Shown here: positions 1 through 9,776 of the stretch, piece by piece | How the letters are laid out: each line of letters starts with the position of its first letter | Numbering within the stretch: position 1 is the first letter of the stretch | NCBI GenBank assembly: GCA_012521755.1 | Contig: JAAYLV010000072.1 | Span: forward strand, 1-47,784 | Length of the DNA: 47,784 nucleotides | Direction: 5' to 3' | DNA from: Bacillota bacterium | GTDB taxonomy: Bacteria > Bacillota > Limnochordia > JAAZLZ01 | Notes under the pieces: model-generated | Databases searched by the model: none | Told to the model about the DNA's origin: nothing | Seen by the model: only the letters and a program-made list of their open reading frames with translations | Translations under genes and position numbers: made by a program

Positions 1-186
1 CGAACTCGGTCGGGAGGCATGTCACATTTTCTACATCGTTTGAGTCACGATTGCAACATTTGATAATCATCTTTGACAGCCATTCGGGGATCGGGAGACT
101 TACCCACAAACTCTTGACACAGTCTCTTGACAGTTAGGGGTTGCGCTGCGGCCTCGTCTATGCTACAATATCAGCGTGTTGGCGGT

Positions 187-263
187 GCCCCCATCGTCTA
201 GTGGCCTAGGATACCGCCCTTTCACGGCGAAGGCAGGGGTTCGAATCCCCTTGGGGGTACCAA
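187..263 (+). tRNA. tRNA-Glu (anticodon TTC), CCA encoded
   Basis: GCCCCCA...CTTTCAC anticodon loop...GGTTCGAATCC T-arm...TGGGGGT A CCA; cloverleaf can be drawn by eye. Confidence 0.95.
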
Positions 264-272
264 ACTACAATC

Positions 273-305
273 CTTTCCTGGTGGAAAGGGTTTTCTTTTT
301 TTGGG
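273..305 (+). terminator. Rho-independent terminator after tRNA-Glu
   Basis: CCTTTCC-tggt-GGAAAGG followed by gttttcttttttt. Confidence 0.85.
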
Positions 306-487
306 CGCCGTGAGCAGGAGGCCCTTGGCCGTCAGCAAAGAAGTAAGGCTGATGGGAGGTGCGCTTCATGAATGGGCGAAGGTCCGGGACGAGAACCTCC
401 TCCTTCGGGGTTGGGAGGCGGGAGAACCATGATTCTCAGGAATTCTATAGGAGTCGGCTCTATCAAGGGATAAAGGATGAGAGGAAG

Positions 488-1285
488 ATGTCCGGCGAGG
501 AACAGCCTGTTCCGGCGGCAGTCCTGGATACGATTATCTGCCAGGATAGTCGGCGCATGGAGCAGCTCCCGGACAACTGTATCCACTTGGTGGTGACCTC
601 CCCGCCATACAACGTCGGCAAGGATTATGATGAGGATTTATCCTTGCTGGAATACCGGGAGTTGTTGCGAGAAGTCTTCGCGGAGACCTACCGGGTGCTG
701 GTGCCCGGGGGACGTGTCTGCATTAATGTTGCCAACGTCGGTCGAAGACCGTACATACCCCTCCACAGCTACATCATCCAGGATATGCTGGACTTAGGCT
801 ATCTGATGCGGGGCGAGATCCTGTGGAACAAAGGGGCGTCCGCGGGGGTGTCAACGGCCTGGGGCAGCTGGATGTCAGCCTCTAATCCAACCCTCAGGGA
901 TGTCCATGAGTACATCCTGGTCTTTTGCAAGGAGGCTTTCGGCCGCAAGCAAGAGTCCCGGGATAGCACCATCACCCGCGATGAGTTCCTGGAGTTTACC
1001 AAGAGTATTTGGACTTTTCCCACCGAGTCGGCCCGGCGGGTCGACCATCCCTCGCCTTTTCCCGTTGAACTGCCTTACCGCTGCATTCAGTTATTCACTT
1101 TCGCCGGCGATGTAGTGCTCGATCCTTTCTGTGGCAGTGGGACGACCTGCATTGCGGCCTTGCAGACCCGCCGTCATTATGTGGCCTATGACATAAAACA
1201 GGAGTATGTGGATACTGCCCGCAGGAGAGTGGCGGAATGGTGGCTCAATAAGGAAAAGACGGAAAACAGCGGCAACACTAAATGA
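488..1285 (+). CDS. Site-specific DNA methyltransferase (N4-cytosine/N6-adenine, TSPPYN type)
   Basis: Motif IV TSPPYNVGKDYD near the N-terminus and DPFCGSGTT near the C-terminus; likely start ATG 488 after gaggaag; upstream part of the 359 ORF looks non-coding. Confidence 0.85.
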   Translation: MSGEEQPVPAAVLDTIICQDSRRMEQLPDNCIHLVVTSPPYNVGKDYDEDLSLLEYRELLREVFAETYRVLVPGGRVCINVANVGRRPYIPLHSYIIQDMLDLGYLMRGEILWNKGASAGVSTAWGSWMSASNPTLRDVHEYILVFCKEAFGRKQESRDSTITRDEFLEFTKSIWTFPTESARRVDHPSPFPVELPYRCIQLFTFAGDVVLDPFCGSGTTCIAALQTRRHYVAYDIKQEYVDTARRRVAEWWLNKEKTENSGNTK

Positions 1286-1382
1286 CAGTGACCTTTCAGA
1301 AAGAAATACTTGGGGGAAGGAACTATGCCCCCAATTGCCGAAGACCCATACAAATAACATAGGGGGCGAAAGAGGCAGGTTG

Positions 1383-2111
1383 ATGAAATCATCACGGCTT
1401 GGTGCCATATTGGACCTTGTTCCGGAAGACTGTGGAGTGGTTGATGTCGGCACCGACCATGCCCTCCTGCCCATAGCCTTGGCACGGCGGGGCCAACAGG
1501 GCGTGATCATCGGATCTGATTGCCGTTCTGGCCCCTTGGAGGCAGCTCGCTCCAGGCTGCTTCAGTTAGGATGCATCGATCGTGTGGAGCTGCACTTGGG
1601 TTTCGGTCTTGAGGTGATTGAGGGCCGCTCCGATGTGGAAGCGGCGGTGGTCGCTGGCATGGGGGGCAAGAATATCGTGGAGATCCTGGAGAAGGGTCTC
1701 CACCAGGCGAGAAGTCTACGGTCCCTCATCCTGCAGCCCATGAGGGACGGACATTACCTGCGGCATTGGCTGGCTGAACAGGGATTTCGCCTGATAGATG
1801 AACAGTTGGTGGAAGAAGACGGACGTATCTATGAGTTGGTTGTGGTGGGGCAGGGAGGCAGCAATTGGCAAGTCGATGACTTGGCGGCACAGATAGATGT
1901 GCCTGCGAGCTTGCTGCTGGGGCTTGGACCATGCTTGCTCAGGGAAAGACACCCCCTCTTGCTTCCCCTCCTGGAGGGTCGGAAGAAGGAAATGCTGGAT
2001 GTCATGGAGGATCTACAGGCGGGGGATAGTGAACGGAGCAGAAGACGCCGGCAAGAGTTGTCCATCCAGGTAGACCGGTTGAAGAAGGTGATGGAATGGC
2101 TGTCAAGGTGA
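1383..2111 (+). CDS. trmK: tRNA (adenine(22)-N1)-methyltransferase, TrmK family
   Basis: MKSSRLGAILDLVPEDCGVVDVGTDHALLPIALARRG; neighbour of Nif3-family gene as in other Firmicutes. Confidence 0.85.
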   Translation: MKSSRLGAILDLVPEDCGVVDVGTDHALLPIALARRGQQGVIIGSDCRSGPLEAARSRLLQLGCIDRVELHLGFGLEVIEGRSDVEAAVVAGMGGKNIVEILEKGLHQARSLRSLILQPMRDGHYLRHWLAEQGFRLIDEQLVEEDGRIYELVVVGQGGSNWQVDDLAAQIDVPASLLLGLGPCLLRERHPLLLPLLEGRKKEMLDVMEDLQAGDSERSRRRRQELSIQVDRLKKVMEWLSR

Positions 2112-3211
2112 GGGATGTCATCCGTTGGCTAGAGGAGCTTGCTCCTTTACACCTCGCGGAAGAATGGGACAATCCTGGGCTGCAGCTTGGCGATCCAGGC
2201 GATCTGGTGAAGGGGATCACGGTTTCCCTAGACTTCACTGCCGAAGTCCTGTCCGAGGGTTTGGAGGAGGGCGTCAACCTTTTCGTGACTCACCACCCAC
2301 TGTTCTTCCGTCCGTTGACTAAGCTCAGCTGGGATGCGCCCCAAGGTCGCCTAATCAAGGAGGCGGCGGCCGCGGGTGTGAGCGTCTATGCACTTCATAC
2401 CAACCTCGATAATGCCCGGGGCGGACTGAACTGCTGGCTCGCCGAAGAGTTGGGGCTGCAGCAAGTACGACCCTTTGGCAAGACGGACCCTCTGGAAAAG
2501 CTGGTTGTCTTTGTGCCCCAAGACCACGCGGGGGAGGTAATGAACGCCCTGGCCGAGGCGGGCGCAGGACATATCGGCCAATATAGCCACTGCACTTTCC
2601 AGGCCCTCGGCAAAGGAACGTTCAAACCTTTGACGGGGGCTAAACCATATATAGGGAAAGTTGATGAGATCGAAGAGGTGGACGAGGTCCGCCTTGAGAC
2701 GATCATCCCCCGGTCGCTGCGGGCGAAGGTGGTCAAGGCGATGTTGGCCGCCCATCCTTATGAAGAGGTGGCCTACGATCTTTATCCCTTATCCAATCCG
2801 GGGGTCAGGGGAGGACCGGGTCGGCTAGGCTCCCTGCCTGAACCGATCCCTCTGGAAGAGCTGGCCGCAAAGGTCAAAGGGCGCTTGGGAGGGCGCAGCG
2901 TTAGGGTGAGCGGGGAGCTTGCCCAGAAGGTTGGCAAGGTTGCCCTATGTGGAGGAAGCGGCGGAGGCCTAGTTTCCCTCGCGGCGGACCTTGGTGCCCA
3001 AGTCTATATTTGCGGCGATTTGAAATATCATGATTTCCTCCTGGGGCAGTCCTTGGGGCTGGCCCTCATCGATGCTGGTCACTACTGGACAGAGCTGGTT
3101 GCTGTTGCGGGCGTGGCAAGATTCCTTGAAGAAAAACTGGCTGAGGCAGGAGTTGCCTTGCCGGTCCTTCGCACCAAGGTTCAAAGGGCGCCCTTCATAG
3201 AGTTGGACTAG
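2096..3211 (+). CDS. Nif3-like dinuclear metal center protein (YqfO type)
   Basis: HHPLFFRP...LHTNLDNARGGLN and C-terminal ICGDLKYHD...DAGHYWTE motifs. Confidence 0.9.
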   Translation: MAVKVRDVIRWLEELAPLHLAEEWDNPGLQLGDPGDLVKGITVSLDFTAEVLSEGLEEGVNLFVTHHPLFFRPLTKLSWDAPQGRLIKEAAAAGVSVYALHTNLDNARGGLNCWLAEELGLQQVRPFGKTDPLEKLVVFVPQDHAGEVMNALAEAGAGHIGQYSHCTFQALGKGTFKPLTGAKPYIGKVDEIEEVDEVRLETIIPRSLRAKVVKAMLAAHPYEEVAYDLYPLSNPGVRGGPGRLGSLPEPIPLEELAAKVKGRLGGRSVRVSGELAQKVGKVALCGGSGGGLVSLAADLGAQVYICGDLKYHDFLLGQSLGLALIDAGHYWTELVAVAGVARFLEEKLAEAGVALPVLRTKVQRAPFIELD

Positions 3212-3246
3212 CTGCAGGTTGTGTTTCCGAGAGGGAGGAACTAGGC

Positions 3247-3429
3247 ATGGAGCGCAAGTGTGAGTTTTGTGGTGAGCAGATACCCCAAGAAAGACTAGAG
3301 GCACTTCCAAACACACGGCGATGTGTTAAGTGCGCTCAGAAAAATGGCAGCGATATCCGTGTCAAACAAGTGGGCACCGGCATGGATATCGATACCTACA
3401 AAGATCTGTTGGGGGCTATCCGCAGCTGA
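3247..3429 (+). CDS. Small C4 zinc-finger protein, TraR/DksA-like
   Basis: CEFCGEQIPQERLEALPNTRRCVKCAQ; SD gggaggaa upstream. Confidence 0.75.
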   Translation: MERKCEFCGEQIPQERLEALPNTRRCVKCAQKNGSDIRVKQVGTGMDIDTYKDLLGAIRS

Positions 3430-3446
3430 AGGGTGGAAAGCATTAG

Positions 3447-4163
3447 ATGGATGCGCAAATGAAGGCGCTTCTCGAGGTTCAACAATTAGACATGGACATG
3501 GCCAAGATTGATGAGATGATGCGAGACTTGCCGGTTAGGCGGCTGATCCTGGCCCTTAGAATGCGGGAAAAGGAGATTCAGGGACTCTTGGCCAAGAACG
3601 AGGAGCGCTTGCGCAACAGCGAGCAGCGCTCCCGGCGGTTGCATTTGGACCTAGATGAGAGCAGGAGCCAAATGGAGCTAATGAAGAAAAAGCTCTACAG
3701 CGGCGAGATCAAGAGCCCCAAAGAGCTGGCCCAGGTAGAAAGCAGGTGTGAGAGCCTAAGGCAGCGGGCCAATGATCTGGAAGAGGAAATCCTCAACTTG
3801 ATGCTGCAGGCCGAAGAGTTGGCCGCTGAAACGAAAGAGCAGCGGGGCCAGCTAGAGGAAGTCCAGGGTGAACTAGAAGGGCACCTGCTGGAATACGAAC
3901 GGACGGTCAAGCGCTGGCGGCGGGAAATGCGGGAGTTGCAAAAGCTCCGGGAAGAAGCGCAGGCTTCCGTTTCCCCATCGCTACTTGCCACCTACGAGCG
4001 GATGCGGACCAGGTGCCAGGGCAGGGTGGTCGTTGAGGTCCGCAACGGAATCTGCGGGGGTTGCCGCGTAGGCCTGTCGCCCAGCCATCTGGGGAAGCTG
4101 CGCAAGGGAGAGGGAGAGGTGTTTTGTGAACACTGCGGACGTCTTTTGTGTCTCGCCGACTGA
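3447..4163 (+). CDS. Coiled-coil protein with C-terminal C4 zinc ribbon (DUF164/CT398-like)
   Basis: Long helical N-terminal region; CGGCRVGLSP...VFCEHCGRLL at the C-terminus. Confidence 0.8.
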   Translation: MDAQMKALLEVQQLDMDMAKIDEMMRDLPVRRLILALRMREKEIQGLLAKNEERLRNSEQRSRRLHLDLDESRSQMELMKKKLYSGEIKSPKELAQVESRCESLRQRANDLEEEILNLMLQAEELAAETKEQRGQLEEVQGELEGHLLEYERTVKRWRREMRELQKLREEAQASVSPSLLATYERMRTRCQGRVVVEVRNGICGGCRVGLSPSHLGKLRKGEGEVFCEHCGRLLCLAD

Positions 4164-4179
4164 TCGGCATAATTTGCCT

Positions 4180-4241
4180 TTGACGCAAGGGGCCGGCCGT
4201 GCTAAGATCAAATTCCCTGCGGGGACTAATAATGATACAAT
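4180..4241 (+). promoter_or_regulatory. Candidate rnpB promoter region
   Basis: TTGACG(4180-4185)-N17-TAAGAT(4203-4208), plus extended -10 TGaTACAAT (4233-4241) placed just before the rnpB 5' end. Confidence 0.5.
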
Positions 4242-4247
4242 AAGATT

Positions 4248-4588
<341 letters not shown>

Positions 4589-4597
4589 TAGGCTCTT

Positions 4598-4636
4598 AGA
4601 GGGACTGCTTCAGGCAAGGTCTGAAACAGTCCCTCT
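4598..4636. terminator. Hairpin terminator between rnpB and convergent gltP-like gene
   Basis: AGAGGGACTG ... CAGTCCCTCT inverted repeat; short T tract only. Confidence 0.6.
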
Positions 4637-4641
4637 TGCTG

Positions 4642-5847
4642 TTATCCGGGCAAAGACGGGGACTCGGTCAAACGCTGGGCTTCCGACTCGGCGATGATGA
4701 CCGCACCGACCAAGTCACCGGTGATGTTGGTGGTGGTACGAATCATGTCGAGGATTCGATCGATGCCGGCAATTAGCGCAATGCCCTCCAAAGGCAGGCC
4801 AACGCTGGTGAGCACCATGGACAGCATGATGAGGCCTGCGCCGGGCACTCCAGCAGTGCCGATGGAAGCCAAAGTGGCAGTGAGGACGATCATTAGCTGC
4901 TGACCAAAGCCAAGGCCGATTCCGTAGACTTGCGCGATGAATAAGGCGCATACCCCTTGATACAAGGCGGTACCGTCCATGTTAACGGTAGCGCCCAAAG
5001 GCAGGACGAAACTGCTGATTTGGTTGGGGACCCCTAGTTTGCGGGCGGATTCCATTGAGATGGGGAGGGTCCCTGAGCTGCTGCAGGTGCTGAAGGCGTA
5101 GATCATGGCCGGTGAAACGTCCCGGAAGAATTGCCAGGGACTCATCTTGCCCAATCCTCTCACCAGGGGGCTATAGACGATGAGCCAATGGAGGATGCAG
5201 CCAAGATACACCGCGAGGATGACCTTGAATAACGGAAGCACCACTCCTAGTCCGTAGGATGCAACTACCGGCGCGATGAGAGCGAAGACTCCGTAGGGAG
5301 CAAGCTCCATGATTACGCCGGTCAGCTTGTACATGACTTCGGCGAAGGCATTGAAAAAGTCGAAAACAAGTTGAGCTTGCTTGCCGACCATGGTGATGCC
5401 AAGCCCTAAGAACAGGGCAACGACGATGATTTGGAGCATGTTTCCTTCGATCATTGCTTGAAATGGATTGGTGGGAACAAGACCTAAGATGACGCTCGCC
5501 GCGGAAGGAGGCTCCGCAGCCGTCACTTGGGCTGCCCCAACGTCGATCGAGAGCCCCTGTCCTGGACTGATGAAGTGCGCGAGGAGGAGTCCGATGATGA
5601 CGGCAAAGGCTGTTGTTGCCAGGTAGAACATCAGAGTCTTGCCGCCGATGCGTCCCAGGGATCGGATGTCGCCGATGTTGGCTGCTCCCACTACTAATGA
5701 AGAGAAAACCAAGGGGATAATAATCATTCGGATCAGGTTCAGGAACAAGGTGCCAATAGGGGCGATGCTCTTGGTCAGGGGTCCTAAGATCGCACCAGCC
5801 ACGATGCCGCCTGCAAGGCCGATAAAGATCTTGGTATGAAGCTTCAC
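4642..5847 (-). CDS. Dicarboxylate/amino acid:cation symporter (DAACS, GltP/DctA-like)
   Basis: STCSSSGTLPISMESARKLGV...LPLGATVNMDGTALYQGV and GTAGVPGAG motifs. Confidence 0.95.
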   Translation of the reverse strand: MKLHTKIFIGLAGGIVAGAILGPLTKSIAPIGTLFLNLIRMIIIPLVFSSLVVGAANIGDIRSLGRIGGKTLMFYLATTAFAVIIGLLLAHFISPGQGLSIDVGAAQVTAAEPPSAASVILGLVPTNPFQAMIEGNMLQIIVVALFLGLGITMVGKQAQLVFDFFNAFAEVMYKLTGVIMELAPYGVFALIAPVVASYGLGVVLPLFKVILAVYLGCILHWLIVYSPLVRGLGKMSPWQFFRDVSPAMIYAFSTCSSSGTLPISMESARKLGVPNQISSFVLPLGATVNMDGTALYQGVCALFIAQVYGIGLGFGQQLMIVLTATLASIGTAGVPGAGLIMLSMVLTSVGLPLEGIALIAGIDRILDMIRTTTNITGDLVGAVIIAESEAQRLTESPSLPG

Positions 5848-5974
5848 CTGTTTTCACTCCCTTCCTTTTGTCTGCGCGTGTGCCTCCCTATTTTCCCGAC
5901 CCTAAGAAAACGCCTCCTTTCTTGAGCATGTTCACCTTATTCCACATTTTCGGAACAAATCCTTTTTTGTTGCT

Positions 5975-6418
5975 TCAACCCCACAAGACTCCCATTGGCA
6001 ATGGCACGGAAAGGCCGTACTTAAAAGCGAAGAAAAACAGCAGGGTAAGCCCAATCCCTGCACTGCAGGAGCGAAGGAAGTGCTTTTCCGCATGAGCACG
6101 CCGGTCAAGGAGCCAACAGGTCAAGGCGAACAACAAGATGCTCGCCACGAGAAAGCCGAGGTAAGGGATCAAGGCCACATAGAACGTCATGAGCAAGGCT
6201 ACCAAGAGCACTAGACGGTAGTCCCCCGTCCCTTTGACAAGAACCATTTCTGGGAGCCATAGACCCTTCAGGAGCAGGATGAACCCGAGCAAAGCCAAGA
6301 TTCCGATCACGAACCGAACGAATACTCCGCCCATCGGGCTGAAATGCATGGCCCGGGCCCAGGTGAGGGTGCATATGCCGAGGAGAAGGGACGCGGCAGT
6401 GAGATCAGAGTTGAACAT
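5975..6418 (-). CDS. Tripartite tricarboxylate transporter TctB family protein
   Basis: Small 4-TM protein directly downstream of TctA; start placed at MFNSDLTAAS. Confidence 0.8.
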   Translation of the reverse strand: MFNSDLTAASLLLGICTLTWARAMHFSPMGGVFVRFVIGILALLGFILLLKGLWLPEMVLVKGTGDYRLVLLVALLMTFYVALIPYLGFLVASILLFALTCWLLDRRAHAEKHFLRSCSAGIGLTLLFFFAFKYGLSVPLPMGVLWG

Positions 6419-6423
6419 GAAGT

Positions 6424-7929
6424 CTACCCCCTTTTCATTTGGCGGCGGTACGACTTGGCCAGGAAGGGCCAAAGGGCCGATATGAACGACAGCAGAATGA
6501 AGACCGCCGACAGCGGACGACAGAAGAAGTATTGGATGATGGAGCCGGAGGCCCGGCCGATGATCATCCCCTGAACTAGCCCCTGCTCCGCCATGGGGCC
6601 AAGGATCAATCCCAACACGATGGGGCCGGGGTGAAAGCCGAGCTTGCGGCTTACATAGCCCAGAAAACCAAAACCGAGCATGGCGACTACATCAAGGTAG
6701 TTGTTGCGGATCGCGTAGGAGCCGATGACGCTCAAGAAGGTAACCATGGGTGCGAGAAAGCTTATGGGAAAATTGATCATCCGGGCGAACCATTGGGAGC
6801 CACAGACTCCCATGACGAACATCACTACTGAGCTTACCGCCAGGGAGAAGATCAGGGCATAGGTTATTTCACCAAACTCGGTGAAGAGCTCGGGACCGGG
6901 CCGGAGACCATGGAGGAGCAGGGTGCCCAAGAAGACCGCCGCTGCCGGCGAACCAGGGATGCCCAAGGTCAACAGGGGCGTCAAGGCGCCGGGTACAACG
7001 GCGTTGTTGGCCGCCTCCGCCGCGGCGACCCCGTCGATGGTTCCTTGGCCGAACTCTTCGGGGCGGCTAGACCAGCGGACTGCTTCATTGTAGGAGAGGA
7101 GACTGGCAATATTGCCCCCGGCACCCGGGATGATGCCAACGATGGTGCCTACCAGGCTAGATCGGAGAAGGAGCCCCGGTTTTCGCGTCAGCTCCTTTAC
7201 TACCTCCAGAGTGATCCCTGGCTTGGGGGAAAAGGCGCCGATATGCTTGTTCACGTGGTATTCTTCAACCATCTCCAAGACTTGAGGCAAGGAGAAGAAG
7301 CCGATCAAAGCAACGATCAAGTCGATGCCTCCCTGCAGGGAAGGAATGCCGAAGGTAAACCGCACATCACCGGCGATGGGTGAAATCCCCACCGTACTCA
7401 GCAGCAATCCCAATGCTCCTCCGATCAGCCCCTTCAAGATCGATTCCGTCGATAGGGTAGCGATAATGGTCAGTCCAAAGACGGCCATCCAAAAGTATTC
7501 GGCGGGGCCAAACTGAAGGGCCATCCTGGCTAGGGGCGGTGACAGAAAAAGGAGAAGCACAGTGCCGAACAGCCCGCCGATCATGGAGCTGTAGGCGGCG
7601 GCCACTAGGGAATGCTGAGCCATGCCCTTCTTGGCCAAGGGGAACCCGTCGAAGGTAGTGGCAATAGCTGACGGTGTGCCAGGAGTATTGATCAAAGTGG
7701 CGGAGATGGCTCCTCCATACATGGCGCCGATGTAAAGGCCGCCTAACATGATCAATCCCTGCATCGCTGGCATGGTGAAGGTGAAGGGGACCAATAGGGC
7801 CAGGGCCATTGTGGCCGTCAGACCAGGTAGGCAGCCCACCACGATACCCACAAGAGTACCTAAAGTCAGAAAACCAAAGTTTGGCCAGGCAAAAATATTA
7901 CCGAGAGCTATCGCTGCTTGTGTTAGCAT
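6424..7929 (-). CDS. Tripartite tricarboxylate transporter permease, TctA family
   Basis: GCLPGLTATMALALLVPFTF...GAISATLINTPGTPSAIATTFDGFPLAKKG. Confidence 0.95.
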   Translation of the reverse strand: MLTQAAIALGNIFAWPNFGFLTLGTLVGIVVGCLPGLTATMALALLVPFTFTMPAMQGLIMLGGLYIGAMYGGAISATLINTPGTPSAIATTFDGFPLAKKGMAQHSLVAAAYSSMIGGLFGTVLLLFLSPPLARMALQFGPAEYFWMAVFGLTIIATLSTESILKGLIGGALGLLLSTVGISPIAGDVRFTFGIPSLQGGIDLIVALIGFFSLPQVLEMVEEYHVNKHIGAFSPKPGITLEVVKELTRKPGLLLRSSLVGTIVGIIPGAGGNIASLLSYNEAVRWSSRPEEFGQGTIDGVAAAEAANNAVVPGALTPLLTLGIPGSPAAAVFLGTLLLHGLRPGPELFTEFGEITYALIFSLAVSSVVMFVMGVCGSQWFARMINFPISFLAPMVTFLSVIGSYAIRNNYLDVVAMLGFGFLGYVSRKLGFHPGPIVLGLILGPMAEQGLVQGMIIGRASGSIIQYFFCRPLSAVFILLSFISALWPFLAKSYRRQMKRG

Positions 7930-7954
7930 GTTCCCGCCTCCTGGGAACAGGGGC

Positions 7955-8912
7955 TCACTGAGCCCCCGTAATATTCAGTTCTTGTAAGATCGCCCCATAT
8001 TCCACAGTCATTTGTTGAATGTAATCCTCGCACTCCTCCCGGGACATCCTTAAGGGGACAAAACCTTGACTGATCATGGCCTCCTGGATTTCTGGCCGTT
8101 CCATGATGGCCAAGAAGGCCCGTTCCAAGATGGCGACCTGTTCCGGAGGAGTGCCCTTGGGTACGCCGACGCCCCGGTCAATGCTGGGGATCATGTCAAG
8201 ACCCAACTCTAAGAAGGTGGGTGCATCTGGCAGCAAAGAGAATCTTTCCCGTGCGCCAAAGGCCAAGACCCGCAGCTTATCTCGATGAAGCACCAAGTCA
8301 TTGGAGTTGGCCAGCATGGCGGCGATGTGTCCCCCCAAGAAGGCCGCAACCTGGGGTGCAGCGCCGGTGAAAGGAACGTAGCTAAGCTGGGTGTTCGTCA
8401 GCTTTTCCAACTGCAGATGGGCCAAGTGGTGACCAGAGTAGGTGCCCGACCCGCCTACAGTGATTGCCCCTGGATTGGCCTTGGCATACGCGATGAAATC
8501 ATCGAGGGTCTGCCAGGGACTATCTTTGGGGACGGCAAGGCCAATGGGCGTGGCCTGGAAAAGGGCCACCGGGATGATGGAGTCAGTGGAGTACCCCGCA
8601 TCCCCCCTGAGGAGGGGCTGGAGGATGATGTGGGGGATGTTGATCCCCGCTATGGTGTGGCCATCGGGGGGACTACTGGCCAGTTCAGCCCAGCCCAATG
8701 AACCGCCGCCCCCGACCTTGTACTGGACGATCACCGGTGTTCCGAGAAGCTCCTCGAGCAGGGGCTGCTGGCGCCTCGCCTCGAGATCCGACTGTCCTCC
8801 GGGGTCAAAGCAAATAATATAGGTGATAGGTTTAGCCGGGAATGGGGCAGCCGAGACCGACAAACTGACGGCAGCTAGGAAAATCAACAGGGCCCAGACT
8901 AGTCGACTCATA
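7955..8912 (-). CDS. Tripartite tricarboxylate transporter substrate-binding protein, TctC/Bug family
   Basis: Signal peptide then FPAKPITYIICFDPGGQSD...GGGGSLGWAELASSPPDGHT; start placed at MSRLVWALL after gaggagg. Confidence 0.9.
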
Positions 8913-8953
8913 TCGATGCCTCCTCTTTCTTCCTGGTTAGATAGAACCATACC

Positions 8954-8983
8954 AGTATATTTAGGAAGGGCGACAGTTGTCAC
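8954..8983 (-). promoter_or_regulatory. Candidate promoter of the tctC operon with overlapping palindrome
   Basis: Minus strand GTGACA-N18-TATACT; GACAGTTGTC palindrome (8972-8981) overlaps the -35. Confidence 0.5.
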
Positions 8984-9013
8984 ATGAACGCTGAGGATAA
9001 AGGAGGGTGCGCG

Positions 9014-9181
9014 ATGCCGAGCGAGGAACAGATGCGAGCGGTGGGTGAGACTTGTACCGAGTACTGGCCAGTAGATGAGGGCCCCGCAAGCTGCAGCAAC
9101 TGCAGCCACTGGAAGGGCGATGAACTGAAGTGTGAACTGGATATCTTCGAGCTGCAGCTGACCAATCTGGATCAAACTTAG
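9014..9181 (+). CDS. Small cysteine-rich hypothetical protein (55 aa)
   Basis: SD aaaggaggg before ATG 9014; CTEYW...CSNCSHWKGDELKCEL; own terminator downstream. Confidence 0.65.
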   Translation: MPSEEQMRAVGETCTEYWPVDEGPASCSNCSHWKGDELKCELDIFELQLTNLDQT

Positions 9182-9205
9182 GCGGACATGGTTCCGCCTT
9201 TTTTT
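9180..9205 (+). terminator. Rho-independent terminator overlapping the stop codon of the small Cys-rich gene
   Basis: AGGCGGA-catggt-TCCGCCT followed by TTTTTT. Confidence 0.9.
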
Positions 9206-9266
9206 GTCAGAAATAATTTGTGGCTAAGGAGGAATCAGGGGGGAGACCACGAACACATTAACTACT

Positions 9267-9296
9267 AAGTGGGGGAAAGTGGCGCGAAGTGGTGGA
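9267..9296 (+). promoter_or_regulatory. MraZ-box-like operator
   Basis: Three AAGTGG repeats at 9267, 9277 and 9287 with an exact 10-bp period, just upstream of mraZ. Confidence 0.75.
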
Positions 9297-9317
9297 CACT
9301 GTGGTGCGGGGGAGTCT

Positions 9318-9755
9318 ATGCCCATGTTCATGGGGGAGTATCAGCATACCCTGGACAATAAAGGACGGCTAATCATCCCGGCCAAATTCCGAGCCGGACT
9401 AGGTGAGCGATTCATCGTCACGCGGGGTTTGGATGGGTGTTTGTTTGCCTACCCCCTCAAGGAATGGGAAATCCTGGAGAGCAAACTCAAGGAGCTCCCC
9501 TTAACCAAGAGCGATGCCCGCTCTTTTGTCCGCTTCTTCTTTTCGGGAGCGAGCGAATGTGAGCTGGACAAACAGGGGCGGATCATGCTCCCGGCAAATC
9601 TTCGCGAATATGCCCAGATGACCAAAGATGTGGTGGTCATCGGCGTTGCCAATCGAGTAGAGCTGTGGAGCAAGGAACTGTGGGATGAGTACATGGACAA
9701 GGCTACCGCCTCCTATGAAGAAATCGCGGAGAAAATCGTCGAGCTGGGCATTTAA
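9318..9755 (+). CDS. mraZ: Transcriptional regulator MraZ
   Basis: [23 protein letters not shown] and second DxxGR repeat ([18 protein letters not shown]). Confidence 0.95.
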   Translation: MPMFMGEYQHTLDNKGRLIIPAKFRAGLGERFIVTRGLDGCLFAYPLKEWEILESKLKELPLTKSDARSFVRFFFSGASECELDKQGRIMLPANLREYAQMTKDVVVIGVANRVELWSKELWDEYMDKATASYEEIAEKIVELGI

Positions 9756-9776
9756 GGCCCAATTGGAGGATGCGGT

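Noticed and set aside
111-132. Tandem CTCTTGACA repeats upstream of tRNA-Glu as double promoter
   Set aside because: Neither TTGACA has a good -10 at 16-18 bp; the TACAAT at 164 fits a weaker TTGCGC at 141 instead. Left as uncertain promoter context.
6910-7383. 157-aa plus-strand ORF opposite tctA
   Set aside because: Shadow of the clear TctA permease frame on the minus strand.
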